Notes: generated by a model from the sequence alone, not told the origin. DNA of 64,000 nt from Vibrio sp. 14G-20 (GCF_026241515.1 NZ_JAPHPW010000005.1:186001-250000), one strand, 5' to 3'; shown: positions 8,691 to 17,951, counted from the stretch's first letter. Translations and numbers: made by a program.

Positions 8691-9365
8691 CTAGTTACTT
8701 GCGAGTGTGCTCGCTTTTGGTGAGCCAGATTGTAGTGTACTCAATGTTGATGTACTCACTTCAGGCTTACTTGCATCTCCACTCACCTGACTCGTGATGT
8801 TAAACAGCGTGTAAGAGAGCGTAAGCGTATGTATCGATTCTGGAATATCTGGCTCTATGTAAAATATCAAACCCATTTCGGCACTCTTGTGCCCCTCTAA
8901 TGGTTGCTGATTGAAACAAAAGCACTCCATCTTATTGAAGTAGGTTGCCCCCATGCCTGGAGAAACCGATGGTACGGCTTGGCCAACCAATGAGGATCCA
9001 GAAAGGTTTTTGGCAATGTAGTTAGTCTGAACCACCTCACCAGGATGAACCTCTAACACTCGAACCTCAGGCGAAAACTGCCATGGCATATCTGGCTTGA
9101 TGTGGGACATGAATTCAACGCGGACCGTACGAGAATAGTCAGGCTGCATTCCCTGAGGTTGAACTGCGGAAACGGTATTGGTTTTACCATTGATCCCTAA
9201 GGCCTCACACATCACATCGTAGAGCGGCACCAAAGCGAAACCGAAGCCAAACATCGCAACCACGCTCAACACCAAGTAGCCCGTCAGCTTTTTGGTCGAT
9301 CGCTTATTAGACAGGCGCTTTGGTTGTTTTTTATCTTGATTGGGATCGCTTTGCTTATCACTCAT
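8691..9365 (-). CDS. ctaG: Cytochrome c oxidase assembly protein CtaG/Cox11
   Basis: 224 residues: a basic cytosolic N-terminus, one helix (about 30-48, ending VPLYDVMCEALG) and a periplasmic domain with the copper-binding CxC in KMECFCFNQQ. It delivers copper to CuB of subunit I. The start at 9365 has GAGGA upstream and lies 11 nt after the coxA stop; the longer open frame would overlap coxA. The C-terminus has a Ser/Thr-rich tail of about 25 residues. Confidence 0.95.
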   Translation of the reverse strand: MSDKQSDPNQDKKQPKRLSNKRSTKKLTGYLVLSVVAMFGFGFALVPLYDVMCEALGINGKTNTVSAVQPQGMQPDYSRTVRVEFMSHIKPDMPWQFSPEVRVLEVHPGEVVQTNYIAKNLSGSSLVGQAVPSVSPGMGATYFNKMECFCFNQQPLEGHKSAEMGLIFYIEPDIPESIHTLTLSYTLFNITSQVSGDASKPEVSTSTLSTLQSGSPKASTLASN

Positions 9366-9376
9366 GGTTCTGTCCT

Positions 9377-11038
9377 CTAATCCACTTTCGGTGGATGAGT
9401 AAAGGTGTGGTGAGGCGCAGGGCTTGGTACTGTCCATTCCAGACCTTCAGCTCTATCCCAAGGCTTACTTGGCGCAGGCTCTCCCCCTCTTACGCACTTA
9501 ATCGCTAGCCATAAGAAAATCAGCTGAGACAACCCAAAGGCAAAACCACCAATCGACACGACTTGGTTAACGTCAGCAAACTGAATCGCATAATCAGGAA
9601 TACGACGCGGCATACCCGCTAACCCTAAAAAGTGCATAGGGAAGAACAGTACATTGACTGAAATCACCGACGTCCAGAAATGCCATAGGCTGAGCTTGTG
9701 GTCGTACATATGTCCGGTCCACTTAGGCAGCCAATAATAGGCGGCAGCCATAATCGAGAACACGGCACCTGTTACCAGAACATAATGGAAGTGAGCCACA
9801 ACAAAATAAGTGTCGTGATATTGGAAATCAGCAGGCACGATAGCGAGCATCAATCCAGATAACCCACCAATCGTAAACAGAACAATAAAGGCAATCGCAA
9901 ACAGCATTGGGGTTTCAAAGGTCAAAGCCCCCCGCCACATGGTCGCCACCCAGTTGAAGACTTTCACACCGGTCGGCACCGCTATCAACATAGTGCAATA
10001 CATGAAGAAAAGTTCGGCAAATACTGGCATACCCGTGGTGAACATGTGGTGCGCCCAAACCAAGAATGACAGCAGTGCGATACTACAGGTCGCATAAACC
10101 ATCGAGTGGTAGCCAAACAGACGCTTGCCACTGAATGCAGGGATGATAGCTGAGACAATACCAAAAGACGGCAAGATCATGATGTACACTTCGGGGTGCC
10201 CAAAGAACCAGAATATGTGCTGGAACATCACCGGATCCCCACCACCAGCGGCATCAAAGAAACTAGTCCCAAAATATTTGTCAGTCAGTACCATGGTCAC
10301 AGCCCCGGCGAGCACGGGCATCACGGCTATCAGTAAGAAAGCGGTAATTAACCAAGTCCATACGAACATCGGTAGCTTGAACCAAGTCATACCCGGCGCG
10401 CGCATGTTCACTATGGTTACGATCACGTTAATCGCCCCCATGATCGAACTGATCCCCATAATATGGACTGAGAATACGAATAGCGCTGTACTGTCTGGGC
10501 CATAAGTCGTTGAGAGCGGCGCGTAGAATGTCCAACCAAAACTCGGGCCGCCTCCCTCAGTAAACAGAGAACCAATTAGGATCAAGAAAGCAAAAGGCAA
10601 AATCCAGAAACTGAGGTTGTTCATTCGTGGCAGCGCCATATCGGGAGCGCCGATCATCATCGGGATCATCCAGTTAGCGAGCCCCGTGAATGCCGGCATT
10701 ACCGCACCAAACACCATGATCAAGCCGTGCACTGTGGTCATCTGATTAAAGAAATCAGGCTCAACAAGCTGCAGACCCGGTTGGAACAACTCAGCACGGA
10801 TCACCATTGCCATCGCACCACCGGTTAAGAACATTGCGAAACTGAACCACAGATATAATGTACCGATGTCTTTGTGATTGGTTGAATACAGCCAACGCGC
10901 CCACCCTTTTGGCGCAGCGTGAGAATCGTGCTCATCCAGAGGTAGGTCATTGCTGTCCAATGTACCTTCCACAGAATGGCTCAAGGCCTGATCTTCTGCA
11001 GGCGCCGATTTCACCGGCTTATCAATTGGTGAACTCAT
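9377..11038 (-). CDS. coxA: Cytochrome c oxidase subunit I
   Basis: 553 residues, 12 helices. Diagnostic motifs are TTVHGLIMVFG (low-spin heme His), FWFFGHPEVYIMILP (CuB His and the cross-linked Tyr), WAHHMFTTGMP (CuB His pair) and HDTYFVVAHFHYV (heme a3 and heme a ligands). This is the A-type heme-copper oxidase subunit that reduces O2 and pumps protons. Its ATG overlaps the coxB stop (ATGA), so the two are coupled. Confidence 0.98.
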   Translation of the reverse strand: MSSPIDKPVKSAPAEDQALSHSVEGTLDSNDLPLDEHDSHAAPKGWARWLYSTNHKDIGTLYLWFSFAMFLTGGAMAMVIRAELFQPGLQLVEPDFFNQMTTVHGLIMVFGAVMPAFTGLANWMIPMMIGAPDMALPRMNNLSFWILPFAFLILIGSLFTEGGGPSFGWTFYAPLSTTYGPDSTALFVFSVHIMGISSIMGAINVIVTIVNMRAPGMTWFKLPMFVWTWLITAFLLIAVMPVLAGAVTMVLTDKYFGTSFFDAAGGGDPVMFQHIFWFFGHPEVYIMILPSFGIVSAIIPAFSGKRLFGYHSMVYATCSIALLSFLVWAHHMFTTGMPVFAELFFMYCTMLIAVPTGVKVFNWVATMWRGALTFETPMLFAIAFIVLFTIGGLSGLMLAIVPADFQYHDTYFVVAHFHYVLVTGAVFSIMAAAYYWLPKWTGHMYDHKLSLWHFWTSVISVNVLFFPMHFLGLAGMPRRIPDYAIQFADVNQVVSIGGFAFGLSQLIFLWLAIKCVRGGEPAPSKPWDRAEGLEWTVPSPAPHHTFTHPPKVD

Positions 11039-12252
11039 AGCTGCTCCTTAGCATCACTTTGTGCTTCATCCGTTGAGCCCTGTTCGTCAGATGCTTGGGC
11101 TCCGCCTTCTTGTTTAACTTTGTAAGCGTTAATATCTGAAGCCTGAACAATATCGCCCGTGTCATTACCCCAAGCGTTTCTTTGGTAAGTAACGACCGCT
11201 GCGATCTCTTTCTCGGTTAACTGGTTATCGAAGGCTTGCATTGCCGTGCCTCCACGACCATAAACAATGGTATCGATATGCACATCGACATCCCCAAGAG
11301 CAACCGTGCTACCTTTAATTGCTGGGAATGCACCAGGAATACCTTCACCGTTTGCTTGGTGACAAACCGCGCATCGAGTTTTGTAAACCTCTTCACCGAT
11401 GGTGTTCAGCTCTTCCAAAGAAAGTGACGCGTCTAATGCATCTTGAGCCGCTTGCTGTGCAGCAACCGTTAGCTCTTTCTGCTCTGCTAGCCATGCATCA
11501 AACTCGTCTTCTTCCATGGCATGCACCACTATCGGCATAAAGCCATGAGCTCGGCCACACAGTTCAGCACACTGGCCACGATACACACCGGGCTCATCGA
11601 TTTTTGTCCACGCTTCGTTAATGAAGCCCGGAATGGTGTCTTTCTTAACAGCAAAGGCCGGAACCCACCAAGAGTGAATCACATCGTCAGAAGTCATCAA
11701 GAAGCGAACTTTTCTATCAATAGGAAGGACTAATGGTTTATCAACCTCTAGCAGATAATGCGCGCCTTTCACTTCGATGCCTTCAATTTCTTTGTCACTG
11801 GTCGCTAGCAGGCTGAAGAACTCAACATCTTCGCCAAAATAGCTGTAATGCCATTTCCATTGTGAGCCAGTAATTTTAACGGTGAGTTCAGACTGAGAGG
11901 TGTCTTCCATCGCTATCAAGGTTTTAGTAGCGGGTATCGCCATTGCGATGAGGATGATAATAGGAATGATGGTCCAGAGGATTTCAACTTTGGTGCTTTC
12001 GTGAAAATGAGCGGCTACCGCGCCCTTCGACTTTCTGTGCCTCAGAATCGAATAGAACATCACACCAAAAACGACGAAGGCGATTGCACAGCAGATGTAG
12101 AAGATAAGCATGTGAAGTTCATAAACCTCACCGCTGATCTCAGTCACACCTCTTGTCATGTTGTATTCACTACTTGCATGCACTAAAGGCGACACTAAAA
12201 CCACAACAAAACTCTTCAAAAGCCACGCTAGCCTAACCAGTAATCTTTTCAA
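11035..12252 (-). CDS. coxB: Cytochrome c oxidase subunit II with fused cytochrome c domain
   Basis: 405 residues: a signal-like helix, two helices (about 45-65 and 90-107), then the cupredoxin domain with the CuA site (HSWWVPAF and GQCAELCGRAHGFMP), and from about residue 285 a class I cytochrome c domain with CAVCHQ and GTAMQAF. The fusion makes this a caa3-type oxidase, which can take electrons directly on its own heme. The start is a TTG with GGAG 7 nt upstream; no ATG fits. An acidic Gln/Ser-rich tail ends the protein. First gene of the oxidase locus. Confidence 0.96.
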   Translation of the reverse strand: MKRLLVRLAWLLKSFVVVLVSPLVHASSEYNMTRGVTEISGEVYELHMLIFYICCAIAFVVFGVMFYSILRHRKSKGAVAAHFHESTKVEILWTIIPIIILIAMAIPATKTLIAMEDTSQSELTVKITGSQWKWHYSYFGEDVEFFSLLATSDKEIEGIEVKGAHYLLEVDKPLVLPIDRKVRFLMTSDDVIHSWWVPAFAVKKDTIPGFINEAWTKIDEPGVYRGQCAELCGRAHGFMPIVVHAMEEDEFDAWLAEQKELTVAAQQAAQDALDASLSLEELNTIGEEVYKTRCAVCHQANGEGIPGAFPAIKGSTVALGDVDVHIDTIVYGRGGTAMQAFDNQLTEKEIAAVVTYQRNAWGNDTGDIVQASDINAYKVKQEGGAQASDEQGSTDEAQSDAKEQL

Positions 12253-12299
12253 AAGATCTCTCCTTATCCTTCCTAATTGGATACTTGCGACCTAAATGT

Positions 12300-12367
12300 C
12301 GTTACGAGCCATATTTCGTTGTGAGCTAAGTTTCATTACAAGCTATATGCCATTACGAGCCAGACAA
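12300..12367. repeat. 17-nt x4 degenerate tandem repeat upstream of coxB
   Basis: Four adjacent 17-nt units at 12300, 12317, 12334 and 12351 share the pattern C-G/A-TT-A-C-G/A-AGC-C/T (for example CGTTACGAGCCATATTT and CATTACAAGCTATATGC). They lie 48-115 nt upstream of the coxB start, in the expected promoter zone of the oxidase operon. Confidence 0.75.
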
Positions 12368-12471
12368 CATTCATTGTTATCCCGACTACACATGAAAAGG
12401 CTGAATCTGAATCTCAATCTACAACTCACATGGAGACAGCTTTAAAACACTATCAACCTCATATCTCCCCA

Positions 12472-12488
12472 TGAGCCAATACGGCTCA
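12472..12488. other. Small hairpin upstream of a short ORF
   Basis: TGAGCC, loop AATAC, GGCTCA. It sits about 20 nt before the 16-codon ORF at 12507, in the gap between the divergent coxB and phosphosugar mutase genes. Confidence 0.4.
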
Positions 12489-12506
12489 AAAGCGTTGGAG
12501 GTTTCC

Positions 12507-12557
12507 ATGAAAGATTCAAAAACGGCGAATTTGTTAAATTTTGTTATATTTATGTAA
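12507..12557 (+). CDS. Possible 16-residue leader peptide
   Basis: ATG with a strong GGAGGT 5 nt upstream opens MKDSKTANLLNFVIFM and a TAA stop. It lies on the plus strand about 200 nt before the phosphosugar mutase. The good ribosome site and a preceding hairpin make translation plausible, but so short an ORF can arise by chance; no family is recognised. Confidence 0.35.
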   Translation: MKDSKTANLLNFVIFM

Positions 12558-12760
12558 AAGGCTAGTTAGTGATATCCAATTGTTCAAGGTAAGTTTACTT
12601 ACTAAACAGTCAATTATTTGAAGTGACTAAGCTACATGCCCTCTTGCCGTTGGAATTTATTTTATATCGAGTTTTACGATTGCTTTCATAGAAATGATAA
12701 TCAATATCACTTAAGTTAAATCAACAGTAAGTCATACAGACATTAAAAGGTTTAGTGATT

Positions 12761-14467
12761 ATGCAAGATGCAATGAATTGGTTAGCGAGAGACCCAGACC
12801 CGAGAACTCGTGAAGAGCTTCAACACCTCATCGATGAAGGAATGCACGACGAATTAGAAGACCGCTTTACGCAGCGATTGGAGTTCGGAACAGCAGGTCT
12901 ACGAGGCAAAGTGGGATGTGGTCCAAATAGAATGAATCGCTTAGTGATACAAGAAACCGCGACTGGGCTTGGTCATTATTTGATAGAGCACGTTGCAAAT
13001 GCCAAGATTCGTGGTGTTGTTGTGGGCTATGACGGCCGCTTAGATTCAAAGCAATTCGCTATTGATACCGCTTCTGTACTCACGGCTTTGGGTATTAAGG
13101 TTTACTTAACCTCGAATGTCGCAGCAACCCCTATCGTTGCTTTCGGTATTGAACATTTCAACGCAGCCGCAGCTGTTGTGGTAACGGCTAGTCATAATCC
13201 ACCAGAATACAATGGCTTCAAAGTGTACTGGGAGAATGGTGCTCAAATCATTCCACCGCATGATGCTGGCATTGCCTCTGAAATCGATATCGCATCGACC
13301 AAGCCTATTCCTTTAATGAGCTTGAGTGACGCGGAAGCACAAGGCAAGTTAGTGTGGTTAACTGAAGGCTATTACCAAACGTATCGCGCTGCGATCAATC
13401 AGAGCCCATATGTGAGTAAAGACATTGAATCGGCGAACACCACCATCACCTACACCGCTATGCATGGTGTGGGCGCACAAATGGCTGAAGATTTGCTCCA
13501 TGATTCTGGTTTCCATAAGGTATTCAGCGTTGCAGAACAAAGAGAGCCCGATGGTAATTTCCCGACCGTCAACTTCCCTAACCCGGAAGAGAAAGGGGCA
13601 ATGGACCTTGTGGTCAACCTAGCAAAAAGTGTCGATGCAGACATAGCTTGTGCCAACGATCCAGATGCAGACCGATTCGCCGTTGCGGTCAGAACTGAAG
13701 ATGACTCGTATAAAATGCTGACTGGCGATCAAGTAGGTGTGTTGTTCGCTCACTACTTGTTATCAAAGCCGCACACTAAAAATCAGCTGGTTGGTAATAG
13801 CATCGTCTCATCAACGTTACTTGAAAAAGTAGCGAATGCTCATGGAGCTACCTATTTCCAAACTCTGACAGGCTTTAAATGGTTGGCCAACATCGGCATG
13901 CAATTAGAAGACGAAAACAATGAGTTCTTGTTCGCCTATGAAGAAGCGCTAGGCTATACGATTGGTACTCAGGTTCGAGATAAGGATGGACTGTCTGCTA
14001 TCGTTGTTTTCGCTCAACTTGTAGAAGAGCTCAAATCTCAAGGTCGAACGGTCTGGGATCTTCTTGCTCAAATTTCATTTAAACATGGGGTTCACACCAA
14101 CGCACAAAGAAGTATTGCACTAGAGCCAGATTCACCATCGATTGGTTCTAAGCTCCGCTCGGCACAGCCTAAAGCAATCAACGGTGTCGCTATCTCTGTA
14201 GTTGAAGATCTGCAGTCTTGTTTACGCTTCGTCATTGGAGGCAATACTGAAGCCATTAACCTGCCTGCAAGTGACGTACTCATCTATCACCTCGAAGATG
14301 GTTCAAGAATCATCGTAAGACCTTCAGGCACAGAGCCAAAAGTGAAAGTCTATTATGAGACGGTGACAAAGTTTGAAGGGACAGAAACCTACGACGACAC
14401 TCGCCTGCGCGGTGAGAAGTACATGGAGAAACTGATTGAACAGCACCAACAAGATTTGAATTCATAG
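12761..14467 (+). CDS. Phospho-sugar mutase (alpha-phosphoglucomutase/phosphomannomutase family)
   Basis: 568 residues, four-domain alpha-D-phosphohexomutase. Motifs run in order: RLEFGTAGLRG, the phosphoserine loop VVTASHNPPEYNG (active Ser near residue 150), the metal-binding DPDADRF, EEALGY in the sugar-binding domain, and the phosphate-binding RPSGTEPKVKVYY. The length and the TAGLRG motif place it with PGM2/PgcA-type enzymes, which interconvert hexose or pentose 1- and 6-phosphates. The ATG at 12761 is preferred over a GTG two codons earlier, as the family begins near MQ..NWLARDPDP. Monocistronic, with a strong terminator. Confidence 0.92.
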   Translation: MQDAMNWLARDPDPRTREELQHLIDEGMHDELEDRFTQRLEFGTAGLRGKVGCGPNRMNRLVIQETATGLGHYLIEHVANAKIRGVVVGYDGRLDSKQFAIDTASVLTALGIKVYLTSNVAATPIVAFGIEHFNAAAAVVVTASHNPPEYNGFKVYWENGAQIIPPHDAGIASEIDIASTKPIPLMSLSDAEAQGKLVWLTEGYYQTYRAAINQSPYVSKDIESANTTITYTAMHGVGAQMAEDLLHDSGFHKVFSVAEQREPDGNFPTVNFPNPEEKGAMDLVVNLAKSVDADIACANDPDADRFAVAVRTEDDSYKMLTGDQVGVLFAHYLLSKPHTKNQLVGNSIVSSTLLEKVANAHGATYFQTLTGFKWLANIGMQLEDENNEFLFAYEEALGYTIGTQVRDKDGLSAIVVFAQLVEELKSQGRTVWDLLAQISFKHGVHTNAQRSIALEPDSPSIGSKLRSAQPKAINGVAISVVEDLQSCLRFVIGGNTEAINLPASDVLIYHLEDGSRIIVRPSGTEPKVKVYYETVTKFEGTETYDDTRLRGEKYMEKLIEQHQQDLNS

Positions 14468-14503
14468 AGATTTAGCGGGTTCAACATGTAACGGTTAAAT
14501 ATA

Positions 14504-14532
14504 AAAAATGGACGCTCGAAGCGTCCATTTTT
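14504..14532. terminator. Bidirectional terminator after phospho-sugar mutase
   Basis: AAAAATGGACGC, loop TCGAA, GCGTCCATTTTT; serves the mutase and the converging LysE-family gene. Confidence 0.92.
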
Positions 14533-14574
14533 GTCTCAGCGGCTAACCGCGAGAAAATATCTGGGTTGATTCGT

Positions 14575-15207
14575 CTACGAAGTAAAGAAAGAAGACAGCA
14601 TCCAGATAGCCAATACGATGAAGACTCCACCCATCACTTTCTGTTGATAGGTGCGAAACTTAGCATTCTCTACCAGAGACTTACCAATCGTACCCACCAG
14701 TGCTACCAGTAGGAAATTGAACGTTAAACCTAAGACATTCAGCAGTAAACCAAGCACTAACATTTGCTCGCCCGAAGTCGCTTCAATGTTTGTCGACACA
14801 AACTGAGGTAAAAACATCACAAAGAATACCAAGGCTTTTGGATTAAGCAGGTTACTAATAAGCGCTCTTTGGTAATAGGCTTTTGCAGCAAAATTATCGT
14901 TTAGCTCCGGCGCTCTTCCCTGCTCTGTTCGCAGGCAGTCCCATCCCATCTTCAACAAGTACGCGCCGCCTAACAAATGTAGAGCTTTAAGCGCTATTGG
15001 GCTCATTGCGATCAACGCTGAAACACCCATTGCTGCCAATACTGTAAAGATGATTCCGGAAGTTGCGTTACCTAAACTTGCGAACACACCAACCTTGCGG
15101 CCATAGCTCATACTTGAGCTCGCGATGAGTAACATATCAGGGCCAGGTAAAAGAAGCAGTGCAACAACGGCTGTCAGGTAAACAGGTAAGATGGCTAAGT
15201 CGATCAT
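14575..15207 (-). CDS. LysE/RhtB family amino acid exporter
   Basis: 210 residues and about six helices. The N-terminal LLLPGPDMLLIASSSMSYG is the family signature for small amino acid effluxers such as RhtB and LysE; LLNPKALVFFVMFLPQF is a second conserved stretch. It exports amino acids or derivatives across the inner membrane; the substrate cannot be predicted. It stands alone, with no strong ribosome site before the ATG. Confidence 0.9.
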   Translation of the reverse strand: MIDLAILPVYLTAVVALLLLPGPDMLLIASSSMSYGRKVGVFASLGNATSGIIFTVLAAMGVSALIAMSPIALKALHLLGGAYLLKMGWDCLRTEQGRAPELNDNFAAKAYYQRALISNLLNPKALVFFVMFLPQFVSTNIEATSGEQMLVLGLLLNVLGLTFNFLLVALVGTIGKSLVENAKFRTYQQKVMGGVFIVLAIWMLSSFFTS

Positions 15208-15357
15208 GAGTTTCAGTATTGATAAAAACGGAGGCAGATTTTATATCAACTACCAACAACCTTCCAGATGCAATTGGTTGTAATAGGGTTAATTGTACGA
15301 ATTAAAAACTAACTTCAACCATTCAAACCAATTTATTAACTAAACATGGAGTATTAA

Positions 15358-15990
15358 TTAACTCGCTACCCACTCAATCTCAATCAATGTCGTTTCACCA
15401 CACTTTAGACGACCAAGGAAGATATCACCTCTATGGACCTCACCAACACCTTTAGGTGTACCTGTCATTACAACATCACCATCAAGCAAAGTCGTATAAG
15501 AACATAACTCTTCGAGGATAGTTTGTGGAGAGTAAAGCATCTGCTCTACGTGTCCTTTTTGAACGCGAACACAGTTAATAAATAGCTCTAGATTTAAGTC
15601 AGAGAGATCGAAGTTATCAATAGGTACAAAACGGCTTAAAACAGCGGAACCATCAAACGCTTTCGCACGTTCCCAAGGTAAGCCTTTCACTTTTAAGCTA
15701 CTTTGCAATTCGCGTTTGGTGAGATCTAGCCCTAAGCCTACAGCGGAGTACTGGCCATTTTCAACGATAAAACAGATTTCTGCTTCGTAGTGCAGCGCTT
15801 CTTGATGAAAAGAAGACAGAGATGACGTAACACTGGTGCTCGGTTTATTGAAAACCACCATAGAGTCTGGAATTGCGTTATTGAGTTCTTCGATGTGATC
15901 GACATAGTTACGCCCAATACACAGCACCTTGGTTGGAGTTGCTGCTCGTTTCGAATTCATCAACTGTTCCTGATCGACAACACTGCTCAT
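15358..15990 (-). CDS. Fumarylacetoacetate hydrolase family protein
   Basis: 210 residues. The FAH fold is seen in KVLCIGRNYVDHIEEL, FNKPSTSV, the metal ligands in HYEAEICFIV (H-E-E pattern), AKAFDGSAVL, and the C-terminal GDVVMTGTPKGVG. Relatives such as YcgM and FAHD1 act on acylpyruvates or oxaloacetate; the substrate here is unknown. The start has AAGGAT upstream. Monocistronic. Confidence 0.88.
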   Translation of the reverse strand: MSSVVDQEQLMNSKRAATPTKVLCIGRNYVDHIEELNNAIPDSMVVFNKPSTSVTSSLSSFHQEALHYEAEICFIVENGQYSAVGLGLDLTKRELQSSLKVKGLPWERAKAFDGSAVLSRFVPIDNFDLSDLNLELFINCVRVQKGHVEQMLYSPQTILEELCSYTTLLDGDVVMTGTPKGVGEVHRGDIFLGRLKCGETTLIEIEWVAS

Positions 15991-16230
15991 AGTTTATCCT
16001 TGAACTATTTTTTGGAGTGCAGAGTTTAACGCATCATAAAATGAGAGTCTTCGACAAGATGGTTACCAATATCTAAATTCTGATCTTTAGCTCAATTAAA
16101 TGATTTAAATACTTTTATCCGAAGATCGCGACATATAAGAACTGATGACAAGCCCCATAGTTACGTAGACAAAATGAATAGCAGAAGAAACATGAAGGAA
16201 AAGCTAAAACAGATACGTATAGAACGAAAG

Positions 16231-16263
16231 AAGCCCTCTCTAACAAAAAGTCAGAGAGGGCTT
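16231..16263 (-). terminator. Terminator of the porin gene
   Basis: AAGCCCTCTCT, an 11-nt loop and AGAGAGGGCTT form an 11-bp stem about 70 nt after the porin stop. The tract after it on the minus strand is pyrimidine-rich but not pure T. Confidence 0.7.
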
Positions 16264-16321
16264 AGCATGGTGTCTAGGACAGTATCCTAAAAGGTAAACT
16301 TAAGGAGTAAACACTATGCTA
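16264..16321. other. Structured 3' region of the porin transcript
   Basis: AGCATGGTGT at 16264 and ACACTATGCT at 16312 are inverted copies with one mismatch; between them TAGGA-CAGTA-TCCTA forms an inner hairpin. Together with the adjacent terminator this is a three-stem 3' UTR. No RNA family is recognised. Confidence 0.45.
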
Positions 16322-16335
16322 AATCAGTCTGCGAC

Positions 16336-17412
16336 TTATAGGTAGTAACGAGCACCAAGTAGCCACTGGTCATCAGCTTTTTCTTTGTACACGCCAGAAC
16401 CTTGTAGGTCGAACTGGTAACCAGCGAAGCCTACGAACTGAGATGTGAAGTTATATTCAGCTTGTAGAGCTGTTGTGCTGTACACAGTTTCGCTCATCTT
16501 GTCGTCTTCTACTGCTTCGTAGTTAACGCTTAGGTTAAGGCTGTTAGCTAGTGCGTAAGATGCTAAAAATTCGTAACCTGTAGACTCTGAAATAACGCCA
16601 AACTTACCATTATTCATGTAGTTGTTCGCTGCGTATACAGCTGCAACGTAAAGACCTTCAGCGCCGTACGAACCGTAAGTTGCACTTACTACGTGAGAAT
16701 CAGCAGTCTTTGAATCAGTGCCAACATTAGCACCAGTACCGAAAGTAACGTCACCAGTATTGTAAGCGTAGTTCGCAGAGAAGTTAGCGATATCGTAGTT
16801 CAGAGCGATTTGACCGCGGTTACCGTACTTATTCTCTGAAGCAACTTCGTTGTATTCTTCGTCAGAAACCTTACGACCTTGCCATGCAACGCCAATTGCT
16901 AGAGAGCCAGCGTTACCGAAATCTACAGCATTAGCGTAGCTCACCATCTCTTCAGCACGACCAGTACCTAGATTACCGTGATCTTCGTAGATGAAGTCAT
17001 TTGCGAATGCGATTGGCATATCAGCAACACCAGCAACGTTGTAGTAAGGTGCCCATTGAGTACCTACTGCTGCACGGCCGTAATCGTCGTGAGAAACACC
17101 AACGTAACCAAGACGAGTTGTGAATGACTGATCACCACCGTCAAGCATGTTTAGCGCCCATTCACCTTTAGCGTCAGCAGTGAAGCCGTTACCAAGGTCG
17201 TGAGTTGCACCGAAGTTGATACGTGGAGATACAGTCTCTACACCGATATCATCGCTGTTTTGACGGTCATCGCTGTTTACATCACCAACTGCAACTGAAA
17301 CGTGGCCGCCAACTGAGAATGTTGTGCCATCTTCGTTGTAAAGCTCTACTGCAACTGCCTGTGTACCAAATACTGCACCAGAAATTGCTAGCGCTAAAAG
17401 TTTCTTATTCAT
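16336..17412 (-). CDS. Outer-membrane general porin (OmpU/OmpT-like)
   Basis: 358 residues with a signal peptide cleaved after about residue 22 (GTQAVA|VELY). The mature protein has alternating beta strands, GLY-aromatic turns and a C-terminal GARYYL strand as in trimeric gram-negative porins. The PRINFGATHDLGNGFTADAKG segment and a loop with GTQWAPYYNV (constriction loop L3) are typical. It passes small hydrophilic solutes. The long AT-rich upstream region suggests complex control, perhaps ToxR or CRP as in other vibrios (inference). Confidence 0.92.
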   Translation of the reverse strand: MNKKLLALAISGAVFGTQAVAVELYNEDGTTFSVGGHVSVAVGDVNSDDRQNSDDIGVETVSPRINFGATHDLGNGFTADAKGEWALNMLDGGDQSFTTRLGYVGVSHDDYGRAAVGTQWAPYYNVAGVADMPIAFANDFIYEDHGNLGTGRAEEMVSYANAVDFGNAGSLAIGVAWQGRKVSDEEYNEVASENKYGNRGQIALNYDIANFSANYAYNTGDVTFGTGANVGTDSKTADSHVVSATYGSYGAEGLYVAAVYAANNYMNNGKFGVISESTGYEFLASYALANSLNLSVNYEAVEDDKMSETVYSTTALQAEYNFTSQFVGFAGYQFDLQGSGVYKEKADDQWLLGARYYL

Positions 17413-17865
17413 TTGTCATGTCCATTATGTAACTGGGTGAGTTATTCACTAACAACCTCGTACTTACGGAGAAGTTGTTACCTGCATTTAACAAGTAGGC
17501 AAACACTAATCGATGAATGACAAAAAAGTTGCATTAAAATATATAAAATAAAAGCAACAACACTATAAAAAACAAAAATTACTTTAAAAACAACATAATA
17601 AAACACAATTACAAGAAAGCCTTTGTGTTTTATTTATATTAGTCAAAGCGATTTTTTGGTTTTTAAGTCACTAAAAAAGCATTTAAAATCAAAGAAAAGA
17701 AAGACTGAATCAACGATGAATAGGAAAAACCTGACATTGAAACATTCAGTAACATATAGAATCTACTAGAAAACTTTCAAACGAAGGCTTACTAACTAGG
17801 CCAAAGCTAAACTCGCCAATATATGGATATACCACTGCTTTCAAGCTAAAACGTTAGACACAAAA
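17413..17865. other. Long AT-rich region upstream of the porin
   Basis: About 450 nt without a credible ORF. The first 250 nt before the porin start are very rich in A and T, as in vibrio porin promoters bound by ToxR, but no clear binding site could be assigned by eye. Confidence 0.4.
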
Positions 17866-17866
17866 A

Positions 17867-17895
17867 AGGGCAATCAGTCGAAGACCAATTACCCT
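17867..17895 (-). terminator. Terminator of the yegD-like gene
   Basis: On the minus strand AGGGTAATTGGT, loop CTTCG, ACTGATTGCCCT pair (with G-U pairs), followed by TTTTTT. Confidence 0.82.
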
Positions 17896-17951
17896 ACTTG
17901 TCATTTTTCGAAGTACGTAATAGCCCTATCAGAGCTAAACGAATCAAGCTG

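Noticed and set aside
10125..10505. 126-residue ORF opposite coxA
   Set aside because: Shadow frame of a highly conserved membrane protein gene; no ribosome site.
16264..16321. Integron attC-like site
   Set aside because: The inverted ends lack the conserved attC core (GTTRRRY) and no cassette or integrase is near.
16312..16345. 9-codon plus-strand ORF with AAGGAG before it, at the porin 3' end
   Set aside because: Too short, and part of an inverted repeat and the porin C-terminal codons; the AAGGAG is better explained by the stem structure.
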